This document shows positions 16,355-25,805 of a stretch of 64,000 nt of DNA, one piece after another. The notes below the pieces were generated by a model. The model searched no databases and was not told the origin of the DNA. It worked only from the letters and a program-made list of their open reading frames with translations. How positions within the stretch are numbered: position 1 is the first letter of the stretch; each line of letters starts with the position of its first letter. The position numbers and the translations under genes were made by a program. Source of the stretch: JBFGCT01 sp963825565 (GTDB taxonomy: Bacteria; Actinomycetota; Acidimicrobiia; Acidimicrobiales; Ilumatobacteraceae); contig CAWGTW010000010.1 in assembly GCA_963825565.1 (NCBI GenBank), forward strand, positions 124,001-188,000. The letters are read 5' to 3'.

Positions 16355-18347
16355 TGGCCCGGTGGGCGACGGCGAGTTCGGCGATCTGGCGCATGATCGT
16401 GGCGAACTCGAAGTCCTTCGGGGTGTAGATCGCCGCGACGCCCATCGCCTTCAGGCGGGGGCGGTCGTCCTCGGGGATGATCCCGCCGACGACGACGGGC
16501 GCGTCGACGCCGAGCGCCGCGAGATGGGCGAGCACGTCGGGCACGAGTTCGAGGTGGGAGCCGGACAGGATCGACAGGCCGATCACGTCGGGATCCTCGT
16601 CGCGCGCAGACGCGGCGATCTGCTCCGGCGTCGACCTGATCCCCGAGTACACGACCTCCATCCCCGAGTCACGGGCGGCGACGGCGATCTGCTCGGCACC
16701 GTTCGAATGACCGTCGAGCCCTGGCTTGGCAACCAGGAACTTCGGCGGGCCGGACGCGATCGAGCGGACGAACTCGGCGACCGGCGCCAGCGATCCGGAG
16801 GCACCGTGACCGGACCCGACGCCGGTCGGGGCGCGGTACTCGCCGAAGATCTCGCGCATCAGCGCACCCCACTCACCGGTCGTGCCCCCGGCCTTGGCCA
16901 GCTCGATCGTCGGCGGCATCACGTTGCGGCCCGACGTTGCGGCCTGGCGCAGCTCGGCCAGTGCGGCGTCGACCGAGGCCTGGTCGCGCGCGGCCCGCCA
17001 GCGATGCAGGTCGTCGATCATGTCCGCCTCCACCTGCGGGTCGACCTTGAGAATCGCCCCCTCGCCCCCGAGCGGCGACTCGGTGGTCTCGACGTAGTCG
17101 TTGACGCCGACCACGACCTGCTCGCCCGACTCGATGCGCCGCGTGCGGGCTGCCATCGACGACACCAGCCGCGACTTGAGCGTCTCGACGGCCTCGAAGG
17201 CGCCACCGAGCGACAGCACGTCGTCCAGTTCGGCCTGCGCTTCGGATCGCAGTTCGGCGGTCCGCGCCTCGATCACCTGCGATCCGTCGAAGATGTCGTC
17301 GTACTCGAGCAGGTCGGTCTCGAAGGCCAACACCTGCTGCATCCGCAACGACCACTGCTGGTCCCACGGGCGGGGGAGCCCGAGCGCCTCGTTCCACGCC
17401 GGCAGCTGCACCGAGCGGGCCCGCGCTCGCCGCGAGAGGGTGACGGCGAGCATCTCGAGCACGATCCGCTGCACGTTGTTCTCGGGCTGCGCCTCGGTGA
17501 GGCCGAGCGAGTTGACCTGAACGCCGTACCGGAACCGCAGCGCCTTGTCGTCGCTGATCCCGTAGCGCTCCCGACCGATCCACTCCCACATCTCGGTCAT
17601 CGCCCTGAGCTTGCACACCTCCTCGACGAACCGGATCCCGGCGTTGACGAAGAACGACGTCGCCCCGAAGACCCGCGGGAAGGCGCCGTCGTCGACCTGA
17701 CCGGAGTCCCGTACGGCGTCGAGCACGCCGATCGCGGTCGCCATCGAATAGGCGATCTCCTGGACCGGCGTCGCGCCGGCCTCCTGCAGGTGGTACGAGC
17801 AGACGTTCATCGGGTTCCACTTGGGCGCGTGGTCCGCGCACCAGGCGATCATGTCGACGATCAGCCGGAGCGATGGTTCCGGCGGGAAGATGTACGTGCC
17901 CCGCGACAGGTACTCCTTGACGATGTCGTTCTGGGTCGTGCCCCGCAGCTCGCCGGGCGGGGTGCCCTGCTCGTCGGCGTTGGCGACGTACAGGGCGAGC
18001 AGCCACGAGGCGGTGGCGTTGATCGTCATCGACGTGTTCGTCCGGCTCGGCGGGATGCCGTCGAGCAGCGTCCGCATGTGGCCGAGGTGGGCGACGGGGA
18101 CACCGACCTTGCCGACCTCACCCTTCGCCATCGGCGAGTCGGGGTCGTAGCCGGTCTGGGTCGGCAGGTCGAAGGCGATCGACAGGCCGGTCTGCCCCTT
18201 GGCGAGGTTCGTGCGGTACAGCTCGTTGGACGCGGTGGCGCTCGAGTGACCCGAGTAGGTGCGCATCATCCACGGCCGATCGCGGGGTCGCGGCGCTGAC
18301 CCGTCCGTGTCGGCGGCTGCACCAAGGTCGGTCGGGTCGGCATCCAT
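16350..18347 (-). CDS. ecm: Ethylmalonyl-CoA mutase (MeaA-type)
   Basis: 665 residues in one chain: N-terminal TIM-barrel acyl-CoA domain (RPWMMRTYSGHSS, then AFDLPTQTGYDPD) and a C-terminal cobalamin domain with the base-off motif DGHSNG (His547 the lower cobalt ligand) and GLSILSGSH. The single-chain layout and SGH where methylmalonyl-CoA mutase has AGF match MeaA proteins, which isomerise (2R)-ethylmalonyl-CoA to methylsuccinyl-CoA in the ethylmalonyl-CoA pathway of acetate assimilation. Start ATG at 18347; the open frame beyond it is not mutase-like. Crotonyl-CoA carboxylase/reductase is not in the window. Confidence 0.92.
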   Translation of the reverse strand: MDADPTDLGAAADTDGSAPRPRDRPWMMRTYSGHSSATASNELYRTNLAKGQTGLSIAFDLPTQTGYDPDSPMAKGEVGKVGVPVAHLGHMRTLLDGIPPSRTNTSMTINATASWLLALYVANADEQGTPPGELRGTTQNDIVKEYLSRGTYIFPPEPSLRLIVDMIAWCADHAPKWNPMNVCSYHLQEAGATPVQEIAYSMATAIGVLDAVRDSGQVDDGAFPRVFGATSFFVNAGIRFVEEVCKLRAMTEMWEWIGRERYGISDDKALRFRYGVQVNSLGLTEAQPENNVQRIVLEMLAVTLSRRARARSVQLPAWNEALGLPRPWDQQWSLRMQQVLAFETDLLEYDDIFDGSQVIEARTAELRSEAQAELDDVLSLGGAFEAVETLKSRLVSSMAARTRRIESGEQVVVGVNDYVETTESPLGGEGAILKVDPQVEADMIDDLHRWRAARDQASVDAALAELRQAATSGRNVMPPTIELAKAGGTTGEWGALMREIFGEYRAPTGVGSGHGASGSLAPVAEFVRSIASGPPKFLVAKPGLDGHSNGAEQIAVAARDSGMEVVYSGIRSTPEQIAASARDEDPDVIGLSILSGSHLELVPDVLAHLAALGVDAPVVVGGIIPEDDRPRLKAMGVAAIYTPKDFEFATIMRQIAELAVAHRAT

Positions 18348-18546
18348 CTGCAAAGTGTCGTTCCTCGGGTAACAACTCCTCAAGTTCGCGCCGCCCGCTC
18401 CGATGACTTCTGTGTGCCGCCGAAAGGATCGGCACCACGAAAACCGGCCTGCCGATCCGTTCCCCCCTTGCGGATCGCGCTGGCCGCACGGTTTCCCTTG
18501 GCGGGAACCCCGCCGGCCGAATGGCGGATTCGGCCGGCGATGGTCT

Positions 18547-18578
18547 CGGAGCGGGCGGTTGGCGGACCGCCCGCTCCG
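18547..18578 (-). terminator. GC-rich hairpin downstream of aat
   Basis: 13-bp perfect stem with a 6-base loop, 40 bp after the aat stop. On the minus strand no U-run follows; on the plus strand an ATTTT run does. The rest of the 270-bp gap between ecm and aat holds nothing recognised. Confidence 0.5.
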
Positions 18579-18617
18579 TGTCATTTTCGGGTGCGACGGT
18601 CGCCGACCGGCGCCGAG

Positions 18618-19289
18618 CTATTCGGCGATCGCGTCGGCGAGCAGGGTCAGGTAGCTGGCCCGCGGAACCGAGATCGCGCCCAGCGACTCGAGATGTGGCG
18701 TCGCCCACTGGACGTCGAGGAGGCGGACACCGTCGCCGCTGAGGTGCTCGACGAGATGGACGAGGGCCACCTTGGACGCATCGCGTTCGCGGTGGAACAT
18801 CGACTCGCCGGCGAAGAAGGCGCCGACGCGTACGCCGTACAGGCCACCGACGAGCTCGCCGTCCGCGTAGGTCTCCACCGAATGGGCCCACCCGAGCCGA
18901 AACAGCTCGCAATATGCCTCGACGAACGCGTCGGTGATCCAGCGGCCGGGCCGGCGCTTGTCGGCGCACCCGAGCATCACGCTGCGGAACGCGGTGTCGC
19001 GGCGCACCTCGAACTGGTCGAGGCGCTTGCGCAACGAGCGGCTGACCCGCAGCCCGTCGAGGGGCAGGACACCGCGCGGATCGGGTGAGTACCACGCGAT
19101 CTTGGACCTGCGGCTCCCCGGGTCGTCGGGCATCGGGAACAGGCCGGCGCGATAGCCGGCGAGCAACGTGCCGGGCTCGAGATCGGCACCCATCGCCACC
19201 AGGTCGACGCCCGGCGGTGCGACCAACGGGCTGGGCATGACGAAGCGCGACGGCGGGGGTTCGCGTCGTGGCCCGGTCCCTTTGCTCAC
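18618..19289 (-). CDS. aat: Leucyl/phenylalanyl-tRNA--protein transferase
   Basis: 223 residues from a GTG. YRAGLFPMP, AWYSPDPRGVLPLD, WITDAFVEAYCELFRLGWAHSVE, GGLYGVRVGAFFAGESMF and LDVQWATPHLESLGA are successive conserved blocks of the family. The enzyme adds Leu or Phe from aminoacyl-tRNA to proteins with N-terminal Arg/Lys, marking them for ClpS/ClpAP (N-degron pathway). Length is normal. It sits between two acyl-CoA genes on the same strand without evident functional link. Confidence 0.95.
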   Translation of the reverse strand: MSKGTGPRREPPPSRFVMPSPLVAPPGVDLVAMGADLEPGTLLAGYRAGLFPMPDDPGSRRSKIAWYSPDPRGVLPLDGLRVSRSLRKRLDQFEVRRDTAFRSVMLGCADKRRPGRWITDAFVEAYCELFRLGWAHSVETYADGELVGGLYGVRVGAFFAGESMFHRERDASKVALVHLVEHLSGDGVRLLDVQWATPHLESLGAISVPRASYLTLLADAIAE

Positions 19290-19375
19290 CCGGTCAAGTG
19301 TGGCAAGCGCGCGGCTGGTCCGGCCATCGCGGGCCGGGAAATCCGCGCGGACCCCGATCGCCGCGCAGGCGCCGG

Positions 19376-20224
19376 TCAGTACGTACGGAACCCGCGACCG
19401 GACTTGCGGCCGAGGTGACCCGCCGCGACCATCCGTCGCAGCGTCGGCACGGCGGCGTAGTTCGGGTCGCGGAACTCCTCGTACAGCGCGTCGAGGATGG
19501 CCAGCGAGGTGTCGAGCCCGACGAGGTCGAGCAGCGCGAACGGACCCATCGGGAAGTTGCAGCCACCCTCCATCGCCGTGTCGATCGAGTCCATCGATGC
19601 GGTGCCCTGTTCGAGCATCCGCACGGCGTTGTTGAGGTATGGGAAGAGCAGGGCGTTGACGACGAACCCGGCGCGATCCTGGACCTCGACGGCGTCCTTG
19701 CCGCACGCCGCGGCGAACGCCATCGCCCCGGCGATCGTCTCGTCGCTCGCGGTGATCGGCCGGATCACCTCGACCAGCGACATCACCGGCGCGGGGTTGA
19801 AGAAGTGGATACCGCAAACCCGCTCCGGGCGCGACGTCGCCATCGCCATCTCGACGACGGGCAGCGTCGAGGTGTTGGTGGCGAGGATGGCGTCGGGCTT
19901 GGTCATCCCGTCGAGCGTCGCGAACAACTCGCGCTTGATGCCGAGGTCCTCGACGACGCTCTCGATCACCAGGTCGCAGTCGGCGACTGCGGCCAGGTCG
20001 TCGGTGGCGGTGATCCGGGCGCGGATGTCGTGCATCTCCTGCTCGGCGAGCTTGCCCTTGTCGACCTGCTTGCTCAACCGCTTGTCGATGCCGACCAGCA
20101 TCGAGTCGGCGCTGAGCTGACTGCGAGAGCGCACGACGACGTCGTAGCCGGCGCGCGCGGCGACCTCTGCCAGACCGGACCCCATGATCCCCGAACCGAG
20201 CACTGCGACGCGTGTGATCTCCAT
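19376..20224 (-). CDS. 3-hydroxybutyryl-CoA dehydrogenase-type enzyme
   Basis: 282 residues. N-terminal NAD-binding VAVLGSGIMGSGLAE, ATNTSTLP, the catalytic-His block GIHFFNPAPVM, and the C-terminal GFVVNALLFPYLNNAV and GPFALLDLVGLD all match 3-hydroxyacyl-CoA dehydrogenases (PaaH/Hbd/FadB2). It interconverts 3-hydroxybutyryl-CoA and acetoacetyl-CoA or acts on related acyl-CoAs. A 16-bp palindrome directly upstream of its TACGCT box suggests repression by a TetR-type regulator. Start ATG at 20224. Confidence 0.92.
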   Translation of the reverse strand: MEITRVAVLGSGIMGSGLAEVAARAGYDVVVRSRSQLSADSMLVGIDKRLSKQVDKGKLAEQEMHDIRARITATDDLAAVADCDLVIESVVEDLGIKRELFATLDGMTKPDAILATNTSTLPVVEMAMATSRPERVCGIHFFNPAPVMSLVEVIRPITASDETIAGAMAFAAACGKDAVEVQDRAGFVVNALLFPYLNNAVRMLEQGTASMDSIDTAMEGGCNFPMGPFALLDLVGLDTSLAILDALYEEFRDPNYAAVPTLRRMVAAGHLGRKSGRGFRTY

Positions 20225-20231
20225 GGGTCCG

Positions 20232-20237
20232 AGCGTA
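20232..20237 (-). promoter_or_regulatory. -10 box TACGCT
   Basis: 7-nt spacer to the ATG at 20224; abuts the palindrome at 20238-20253. Confidence 0.55.
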
Positions 20238-20253
20238 GTTACCGACCGGTAAC
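20238..20253. promoter_or_regulatory. Palindromic operator GTTACCG-AC-CGGTAAC
   Basis: Perfect 7-bp half sites with a 2-bp centre, immediately upstream of the -10 box of the dehydrogenase gene, in the spacer where RNA polymerase binds. The size and position fit a TetR-type repressor site. It also lies 126 bp before mnhA on the other strand. No TetR gene is in the window. Confidence 0.6.
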
Positions 20254-20378
20254 CGCGACAAGGTCGGAGGACCCTTCGCTGGCCGGCATGGTCGCCGACA
20301 GCCGGCGACCGGAGTGGTTACGTCGCGCCGGTCGCGCCGTCGTATCGTGCGGGTCGCGTCCCGGACGCACCACCGCCC

Positions 20379-22740
20379 ATGTTCGCCGTCCTGCTCCTCC
20401 ATCTCGCCGTCGGCGTCGGCGTCATGCTGTCCGGCGACCGGCTCGGGAAGCGAGCGTTCCTCGTCGCCGCGATCGCCCCGGCCGTGACGCTCGCCTGGGT
20501 GATCCCGCAGTGGAGTGCGGTCGTCGACGGGCGGCCGGTCGAGGAGTCGGTGACCTGGGTCGAGGGGTTGAACCTGTCGCTCGACCTGCGACTCGACGCC
20601 CTGGCGCTGACGATGGTGCTGCTCGTGTCGGGGATCGGGCTGCTCGTGTGCATCTACTCGGTCGGCTACTTCTCCCACCCGGACGCGGGTCAGGTCCGCC
20701 TCGCCGGCCTGATCACGCTGTTCGCCGGAGCGATGCTCGGCGTCGTCCTCACCGACCACCTGCTCGCCCTGTTCGTCGCCTGGGAGCTCACCTCGGTCAC
20801 GTCGTACCTGCTGATCGGCAACGACGACCGCAACCCACGCGCCCGCGCCGCGGCTCTCCAGGCGATCTTCATCACCGGCGCCGGCGGCCTCGCGCTGCTC
20901 CTCGGGCTGATCATCCTCGGCCAGAGCGCTGGCACGTATCGGATCTCCGAGATGCTGGTCACGCCACCGTCGGGCACGGCGATGGGCGCGGCGGTCGTGT
21001 GCATCCTGCTCGGCGCGTTCACCAAGTCGGCCCAGGCCCCGTTCAGCAGCTGGCTCCCCGCGGCGATGGTCGCCCCGACGCCGGTCAGCACCTACCTCCA
21101 CTCTGCGACGATGGTCAAGGCGGGCGTGTACCTCGTCGCCCGTATGTCGCCGATCCTCGCGGCGACCGGCCAGTGGCGGGCGCTCGTGCTGGTCGTCGGC
21201 GCGGCGACGATGCTGATCGGCGGGTTGCGGGCGCTGCGCCAGCACGACCTCAAGCTGCTGCTGGCCTACGGCACGGTGAGCCAGCTCGGGTTCATGATGT
21301 TGCTGTTCGGGACCGGTGAGTACAAGATCGCCGAGGCGGGGGTCGTGCTCCTGTTGGCCCACGGCGCGTTCAAGGCGGCGCTGTTCATGCTCGTCGGCAT
21401 CGTCGACCACCAGGCCGGGACCCGCGACATCCGCCGGCTGGGGGGATTCGGCGCCGGCTGGTTGCCGGTCAAGGTGATGGCGGTGATCGGCGCAGCGTCG
21501 ATGGCCGGGTTCCCGCCACTGCTCGGCTTCATCGCCAAGGAGAAGGCGCTCGACACCTACCTCGAGTACGGCGGTGAGTTCACGGGGGGAACGGCGGTGC
21601 TCGTCGTGCTCGTCGTCGGTTCGATCCTGACGTTCGCCTACTCCGCCCGCTACGTGCTCGGGCTGCTCGGCTGGTTCGGCGATGGCCCGGCGGCGGTCGA
21701 GAGCCGTTCGGCGCCCGCCCCGGCGCTGGTGTTCTGGGCGCCGGCGGCCGTGCTGACCGTGGTCACGGTCGTGGCTGGGCTGGCGCCGGCGTTGATCGAC
21801 GATCTGGTCGTCGCGGCGACGATCGCCATCGACCCGGTGGCCTCCCCGTCGACGATCACGTTGTGGGGCGGCTTCAACACGGCGGTCGTCCTGTCGCTGG
21901 TCATCATCGGGTCGGGATCGGTGCTCACGTGGTTCCGCACCGACGTCGAGCGCGGGCAGGCCTGGACGCACCGTTGGATCTCGAAGCTGCCCAGCGGCGA
22001 CGAGGGCTTCGTCGCCACGCTGCGGTCGATCGACCTGACCGCCAATCGGACCACCGCCCTCGTGCAGTCCGGCTCGCTGCCGGTGTACCTGCTCGTCATC
22101 CTGTCGACGGCGGCGATCGTGCCGCTCGTCCCGATGCTGCCCGAGCTCGACGCGCTCCCCACCTGGATCGAGGACCCGATCCAGGTCCCGCTGGTGGCGA
22201 TCATCCTCGGTGGTGCGCTCGGGGCGGCCCTCGTCAAGCGGCGGATCGCCGCCGCGGTCATGCTCAGTGCGGTCGGCTTCGCGATGGCCGGGCTGTACGA
22301 GGTGCCGCGGCGCGCCCGACCTGGCGCTGACCCAGTTCGCGATCGAGACGCTGGGCACCGTGCTCTTCGTCCTGGTGCTGCGGTTCCTGCCGTCGCGCTT
22401 CGTCGACCTGGCGCCGGCGGTGCGGCGGCCGTTGCGCTTGCTGGTGTCGGTCGTCGTCGCCGGCTCGATCTTCGTGTTCGCGCTCGTCGCCAGCGCGGCG
22501 CGCACCGACGTCGCCCAGCCCTCGATCTCCGGGGAGATGATCGAGCGGGCCAAACCCGACGGCGAGGGCCGCAACGTGGTCAACGTCATCCTCGTCGACT
22601 TCCGCGGCTTCGACACGATGGGCGAGATCACCGTGCTCGTCGTCGCCGCCGTCGGTGCGGTTTCGCTCGCACGGGTCGGCCGGCGTCGCCGGCGCGACGA
22701 CCCGGCGCTCGCCGCCGAGGTGGAGGAGATGATCACGTGA
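20379..22740 (+). CDS. mnhA: Na+/H+ antiporter subunit A, frameshifted
   Basis: Proton-pumping NuoL-like subunit of the Mrp/Mnh complex: many membrane helices, FVAWELTSVTSYLLIG, GAFTKSAQAPFSSWLP, STYLHSATMVKAGVYL. The frame starting at 20379 is MnhA-like to GLYEV (22302-22304). The continuation (GAPDLALTQFAIETLG) is one frame over, starting at 22309, where four bases instead of three separate the blocks. One extra base at 22305-22308 explains this. The second part ends at 22740, overlapping mnhB in GTGA. The unshifted frame by chance stays open into mnhB and gives a false 961-codon fusion. A sequence error or a true mutation are both possible. Confidence 0.85.
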
Positions 22741-23264
22741 GGCGCCTGCTCATCGTCGATGTCGCGGTCCGAGTGTTGTACCCGGCCATCCTCGTCCTGT
22801 CGCTGTACTTCCTCTTCGCCGGTCACAACCAGCCCGGCGGTGGGTTCGTCGGTGGGCTGGCGGCCGGCGCAGGGATCTCGCTTCGCTACGTCCAGGGCGG
22901 TGTCGTCGCCGTGCGCAACACGTTCCCGTTGCGGCCCTCGACGATCCTCGGCGGTGGGCTGGCGATCTCGCTGACGACGGTGATCATCCCGCTGTTGACC
23001 GGGCACAACGTGCTCGACCACGCCAAGATCGAAGGGGACTTCCCGTTCCTCCATCACGTCAAGGTCACGTCGGCGCTGACGTTCGACGTCGGCGTCTACC
23101 TCGTCGTGCTCGGCCTCGTGCTGATGGCGTTCGAGGCGTTCGGCGAGGACCTGGATCACGAGCTCGACGAGGTCGAGGATCCGAAGGAGGCCGCGTCCGA
23201 CCCGCGCGAGGAGTACCGGATCGGCCCACGTCCGCCCGGGACCACGTGGGGGGATCGGAGGTGA
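22737..23264 (+). CDS. mnhB: Na+/H+ antiporter subunit B
   Basis: 175 residues from the GTG at 22737, which overlaps the mnhA stop. LYPAILVLSLYFLFAGHNQPGGGFVGGL is the MnhB hallmark, followed by four hydrophobic segments and an acidic cytoplasmic tail. Structural subunit of the membrane Mrp complex that exchanges Na+ for H+. It overlaps mnhC by a GTGA. Confidence 0.92.
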   Translation: MRRLLIVDVAVRVLYPAILVLSLYFLFAGHNQPGGGFVGGLAAGAGISLRYVQGGVVAVRNTFPLRPSTILGGGLAISLTTVIIPLLTGHNVLDHAKIEGDFPFLHHVKVTSALTFDVGVYLVVLGLVLMAFEAFGEDLDHELDEVEDPKEAASDPREEYRIGPRPPGTTWGDRR

Positions 23265-23746
23265 GCGTCATGCTGGCGTTCACCGCTGCCGCGCTGTTCG
23301 GTATCGGCACCTGGTTGCTGCTCCAGCGGCGTCTGACCCGGATCATCATCGGCCTCGGGTTGATCAGCCACGGCACGAACATCCTGCTGCTCACGTCGGG
23401 CGGGAACGGCGGCCTGCCGCCCCTGATCGGGCGGGGCGACGAGTCCGATTTCTCCGATCCGCTCCCTCAGGCGCTCGCGTTGACCGCGATCGTGATCACG
23501 TTCGGCGTCACCGCGTTCCTGCTGGCGATGGCGTACCGGAGTTGGCAGCTCACCCACGACGACCTGGTGTCCGACGACGTCGAGGATCGCTTGATCGCCA
23601 GCCGGGTGCGCGCCAACCGTGACCTCACCGACGCCGAGATCGCCGACCTCGAGCACGCAGCGGACTCCGCCGACGACGATGACCTGTACGACATCGAGTC
23701 GAACCCGACACACGACCGCGAACCCGGCGATCGGGGCGACCGATGA
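23261..23746 (+). CDS. mnhC: Na+/H+ antiporter subunit C
   Basis: 161 residues from a GTG with GGAG just upstream. NuoK-like: three membrane helices, RIIIGLGLISHGTNILLL and DPLPQALALTAIVITFGVTA. An acidic C-terminal extension of about 60 residues beyond the usual end is present. Overlaps mnhD by ATGA. Confidence 0.92.
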   Translation: MSVMLAFTAAALFGIGTWLLLQRRLTRIIIGLGLISHGTNILLLTSGGNGGLPPLIGRGDESDFSDPLPQALALTAIVITFGVTAFLLAMAYRSWQLTHDDLVSDDVEDRLIASRVRANRDLTDAEIADLEHAADSADDDDLYDIESNPTHDREPGDRGDR

Positions 23747-25233
23747 ACGCGCTGATCCCGCTCCCGATCGTCATCCCGCTGCTCGCCGCCGGACTGTCGA
23801 TCGTCTTCGCCCGCTCGCGCGTCGCCCAGCGCGTGATCGGGCTGGCCACGCTCGTGACCGTCGTCGTCGCCTCGATCGCACTCCTCGTCCGAGCCGACGC
23901 CGACGGGGTGATCGCGACGCAGGCGGGCGGCTGGCCGGCTCCGCTCGGGATCACGCTCGTCGTCGATCGCCTGTCCGGGGTCTTGCTCGTCGTCTCGTCG
24001 CTGATGCTCTTCTGCGTACTGCTGTTCGCCATCGGCCAGCGCGACGTCGAGATGAGCCACTCCGCGTTCCATCCGACCTATCTCGTGCTCGCCGCGGGGA
24101 TCTCGGCGAGCTTCATCACCGGCGACCTGTTCAACCTCTTCGTCGCCTTCGAGATGATGCTCGCCGCCAGCTACGTCCTGATCACGCTCGGCGGCCGCCC
24201 GGCCCAGGTGCGGTCCGGCATGACCTACGTCGTGATCAGCCTCGTCGCGTCGACGCTGTTCATCACCGCCCTGGCCCTGATCTACGCGGCGACCGGCACG
24301 GTCAACATGGCCGACCTGTCCGAGCGGATCCCCGAGCTGTCGAGCGGCGTCAGGGCCGGCTTCTCGCTCCTGCTGATCGCGGTGTTCGGGCTGAAGGCGG
24401 GGCTGTTCCCGCTGTTCTTCTGGTTGCCCGACTCCTACCCGACCGCGCCCGGACCGGTGACCGCCATCTTCGCCGGTCTGCTGACCAAGGTCGGTGTGTA
24501 CGCGATCATCCGCACGCAGCTCCTGCTCTTCCCCGTCGATTCGCGGCAGGGCACGGTGCTGCTCGTCGTCGCCGGGCTGACGATGCTGGTCGGCGTGCTC
24601 GGTGCGCTGGCACAGGACGAGATGAAGCGCATCTTCTCGTTCCACATCATCGGCCAGATCGGCTACATGATCTTCGGGCTCGGACTGTTCACCGTCGCCG
24701 GCGTCACCGCCGTCGTCTTCTACATCATCCAGACGATCCTCGTGAAGACGAACCTGTTCCTGGTCGCCGCGCTGGTCGATCGACGAGCGGGCTCCAGTCG
24801 GATGTCGCAGATCGGCGGGCTCGTGCGCACCGCGCCGATGGTCGCCGCCTTCTTCGCCCTGCCGGCGCTCAGCCTCGCAGGGATCCCACCCTCGTCGGGG
24901 TTCGTCGGCAAGCTGGCGCTGCTCGACGCCGGTGTGTCGGTCGAGGAGTGGACGATCGTCGTCGTCGCGCTCGTGACCAGCCTGCTGACGCTGTACTCGA
25001 TGACCAAGGTCTGGTCCGGCGCGTTCTGGGGGGAGGCGGAGGAGGCCGGGCCGCCGCCGGCCGGGCAGCGCGACCATTGGTGGCTGATGATGTTGGCGAC
25101 CGGGGTGACGGTGGCGCTGTCGGTCGCGTACGTCCTGTGGGCCGGGCCGATCTACGACTTCTCCTCCCGCGCCGCAGCCGATCTGCTCGACCCGTCGATC
25201 TACGTCGACACGGTGCTCGGGGGCACCCGATGA
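23743..25233 (+). CDS. mnhD: Na+/H+ antiporter subunit D
   Basis: 496 residues, about fourteen membrane helices. NuoM/NuoN-like proton channel with FVAFEMMLAASYVLI, GLKAGLFPLFFWLPDSYPTAP and IIGQIGYMIFGLGLF. The glutamate in FEMM and lysine in GLKAG are the conserved proton-path residues. Overlaps both neighbours by four bases, in keeping with stoichiometric translation. Confidence 0.95.
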   Translation: MNALIPLPIVIPLLAAGLSIVFARSRVAQRVIGLATLVTVVVASIALLVRADADGVIATQAGGWPAPLGITLVVDRLSGVLLVVSSLMLFCVLLFAIGQRDVEMSHSAFHPTYLVLAAGISASFITGDLFNLFVAFEMMLAASYVLITLGGRPAQVRSGMTYVVISLVASTLFITALALIYAATGTVNMADLSERIPELSSGVRAGFSLLLIAVFGLKAGLFPLFFWLPDSYPTAPGPVTAIFAGLLTKVGVYAIIRTQLLLFPVDSRQGTVLLVVAGLTMLVGVLGALAQDEMKRIFSFHIIGQIGYMIFGLGLFTVAGVTAVVFYIIQTILVKTNLFLVAALVDRRAGSSRMSQIGGLVRTAPMVAAFFALPALSLAGIPPSSGFVGKLALLDAGVSVEEWTIVVVALVTSLLTLYSMTKVWSGAFWGEAEEAGPPPAGQRDHWWLMMLATGVTVALSVAYVLWAGPIYDFSSRAAADLLDPSIYVDTVLGGTR

Positions 25234-25805
25234 GGTTCCCGGTTCGCCTCCCGTTCGTCCTGCTCGCGCTGACCGTTCTGTGGGTCGCGCTGTGGGACGA
25301 CATCTCGGTGGCCAACATCGTCGGCGGGTTGATCGTGGCGGTGGTGGTCGCCTGGGTCACGCCCAACGAGCCGAGCCGGTACCAGGGCTCGCACTTCAAC
25401 CCCCTCCACGCGGTCAAGTACGTGGTACTGCTCGCCTGGAAGCTGCTCGAGTCGAACCTGCGGTTGGCCTGGGAGATCCTGACCCCCGGCATCGGCACGC
25501 ACACCGGCATCATCGCGGTGCAGATGGAGAGCGGGTCCGACGACGTGGTCACCCTCGTCGCCAACTCGATCACGTTGACGCCCGGCACGTTGACCGTCGA
25601 GGTGCAGCGTGACGGCCAGGCGGTCACGCTGTACGTGCACGGCATGTACACCCGCGATCCCGAGGCTGTCCGCCACGACGTGCTCCAGCTCGAAGTGTGG
25701 GCGCTGCGCGCCTTCGGCACGCGCCAGGACGCCGAGCGGGCGGAGCGGAGCCTCGCCCAGCACGACGCGAGCGCCTGGTCCGGCGACGCAGGGGAGGACG
25801 CATGA
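25230..25805 (+). CDS. mnhE: Na+/H+ antiporter subunit E
   Basis: 191 residues from the ATG at 25230, overlapping the mnhD stop. Two N-terminal helices, then VANSITLTPGTLTVEV, the conserved MnhE motif, in a soluble domain. Structural subunit of the complex. Confidence 0.92.
   Translation: MRFPVRLPFVLLALTVLWVALWDDISVANIVGGLIVAVVVAWVTPNEPSRYQGSHFNPLHAVKYVVLLAWKLLESNLRLAWEILTPGIGTHTGIIAVQMESGSDDVVTLVANSITLTPGTLTVEVQRDGQAVTLYVHGMYTRDPEAVRHDVLQLEVWALRAFGTRQDAERAERSLAQHDASAWSGDAGEDA

Noticed and set aside
16362..18299. 645-codon plus-strand frame opposite ecm
   Set aside because: The minus strand encodes a full ethylmalonyl-CoA mutase; the plus frame is its mirror.
18618..23159. Minus-strand open frame of about 1,500 codons across hbd and the mnh operon
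   Set aside because: Only its last 224 codons are aat. The rest is antisense to mnhA/mnhB and has the Arg/Asp/His-rich composition of GC-driven shadow frames.
20379..23264. 961-codon MnhA-MnhB fusion protein
   Set aside because: Between 22305 and 22737 the frame encodes an Arg/Pro/Ala-rich stretch while the neighbouring frame has the real MnhA helices. It is a frameshift artefact.
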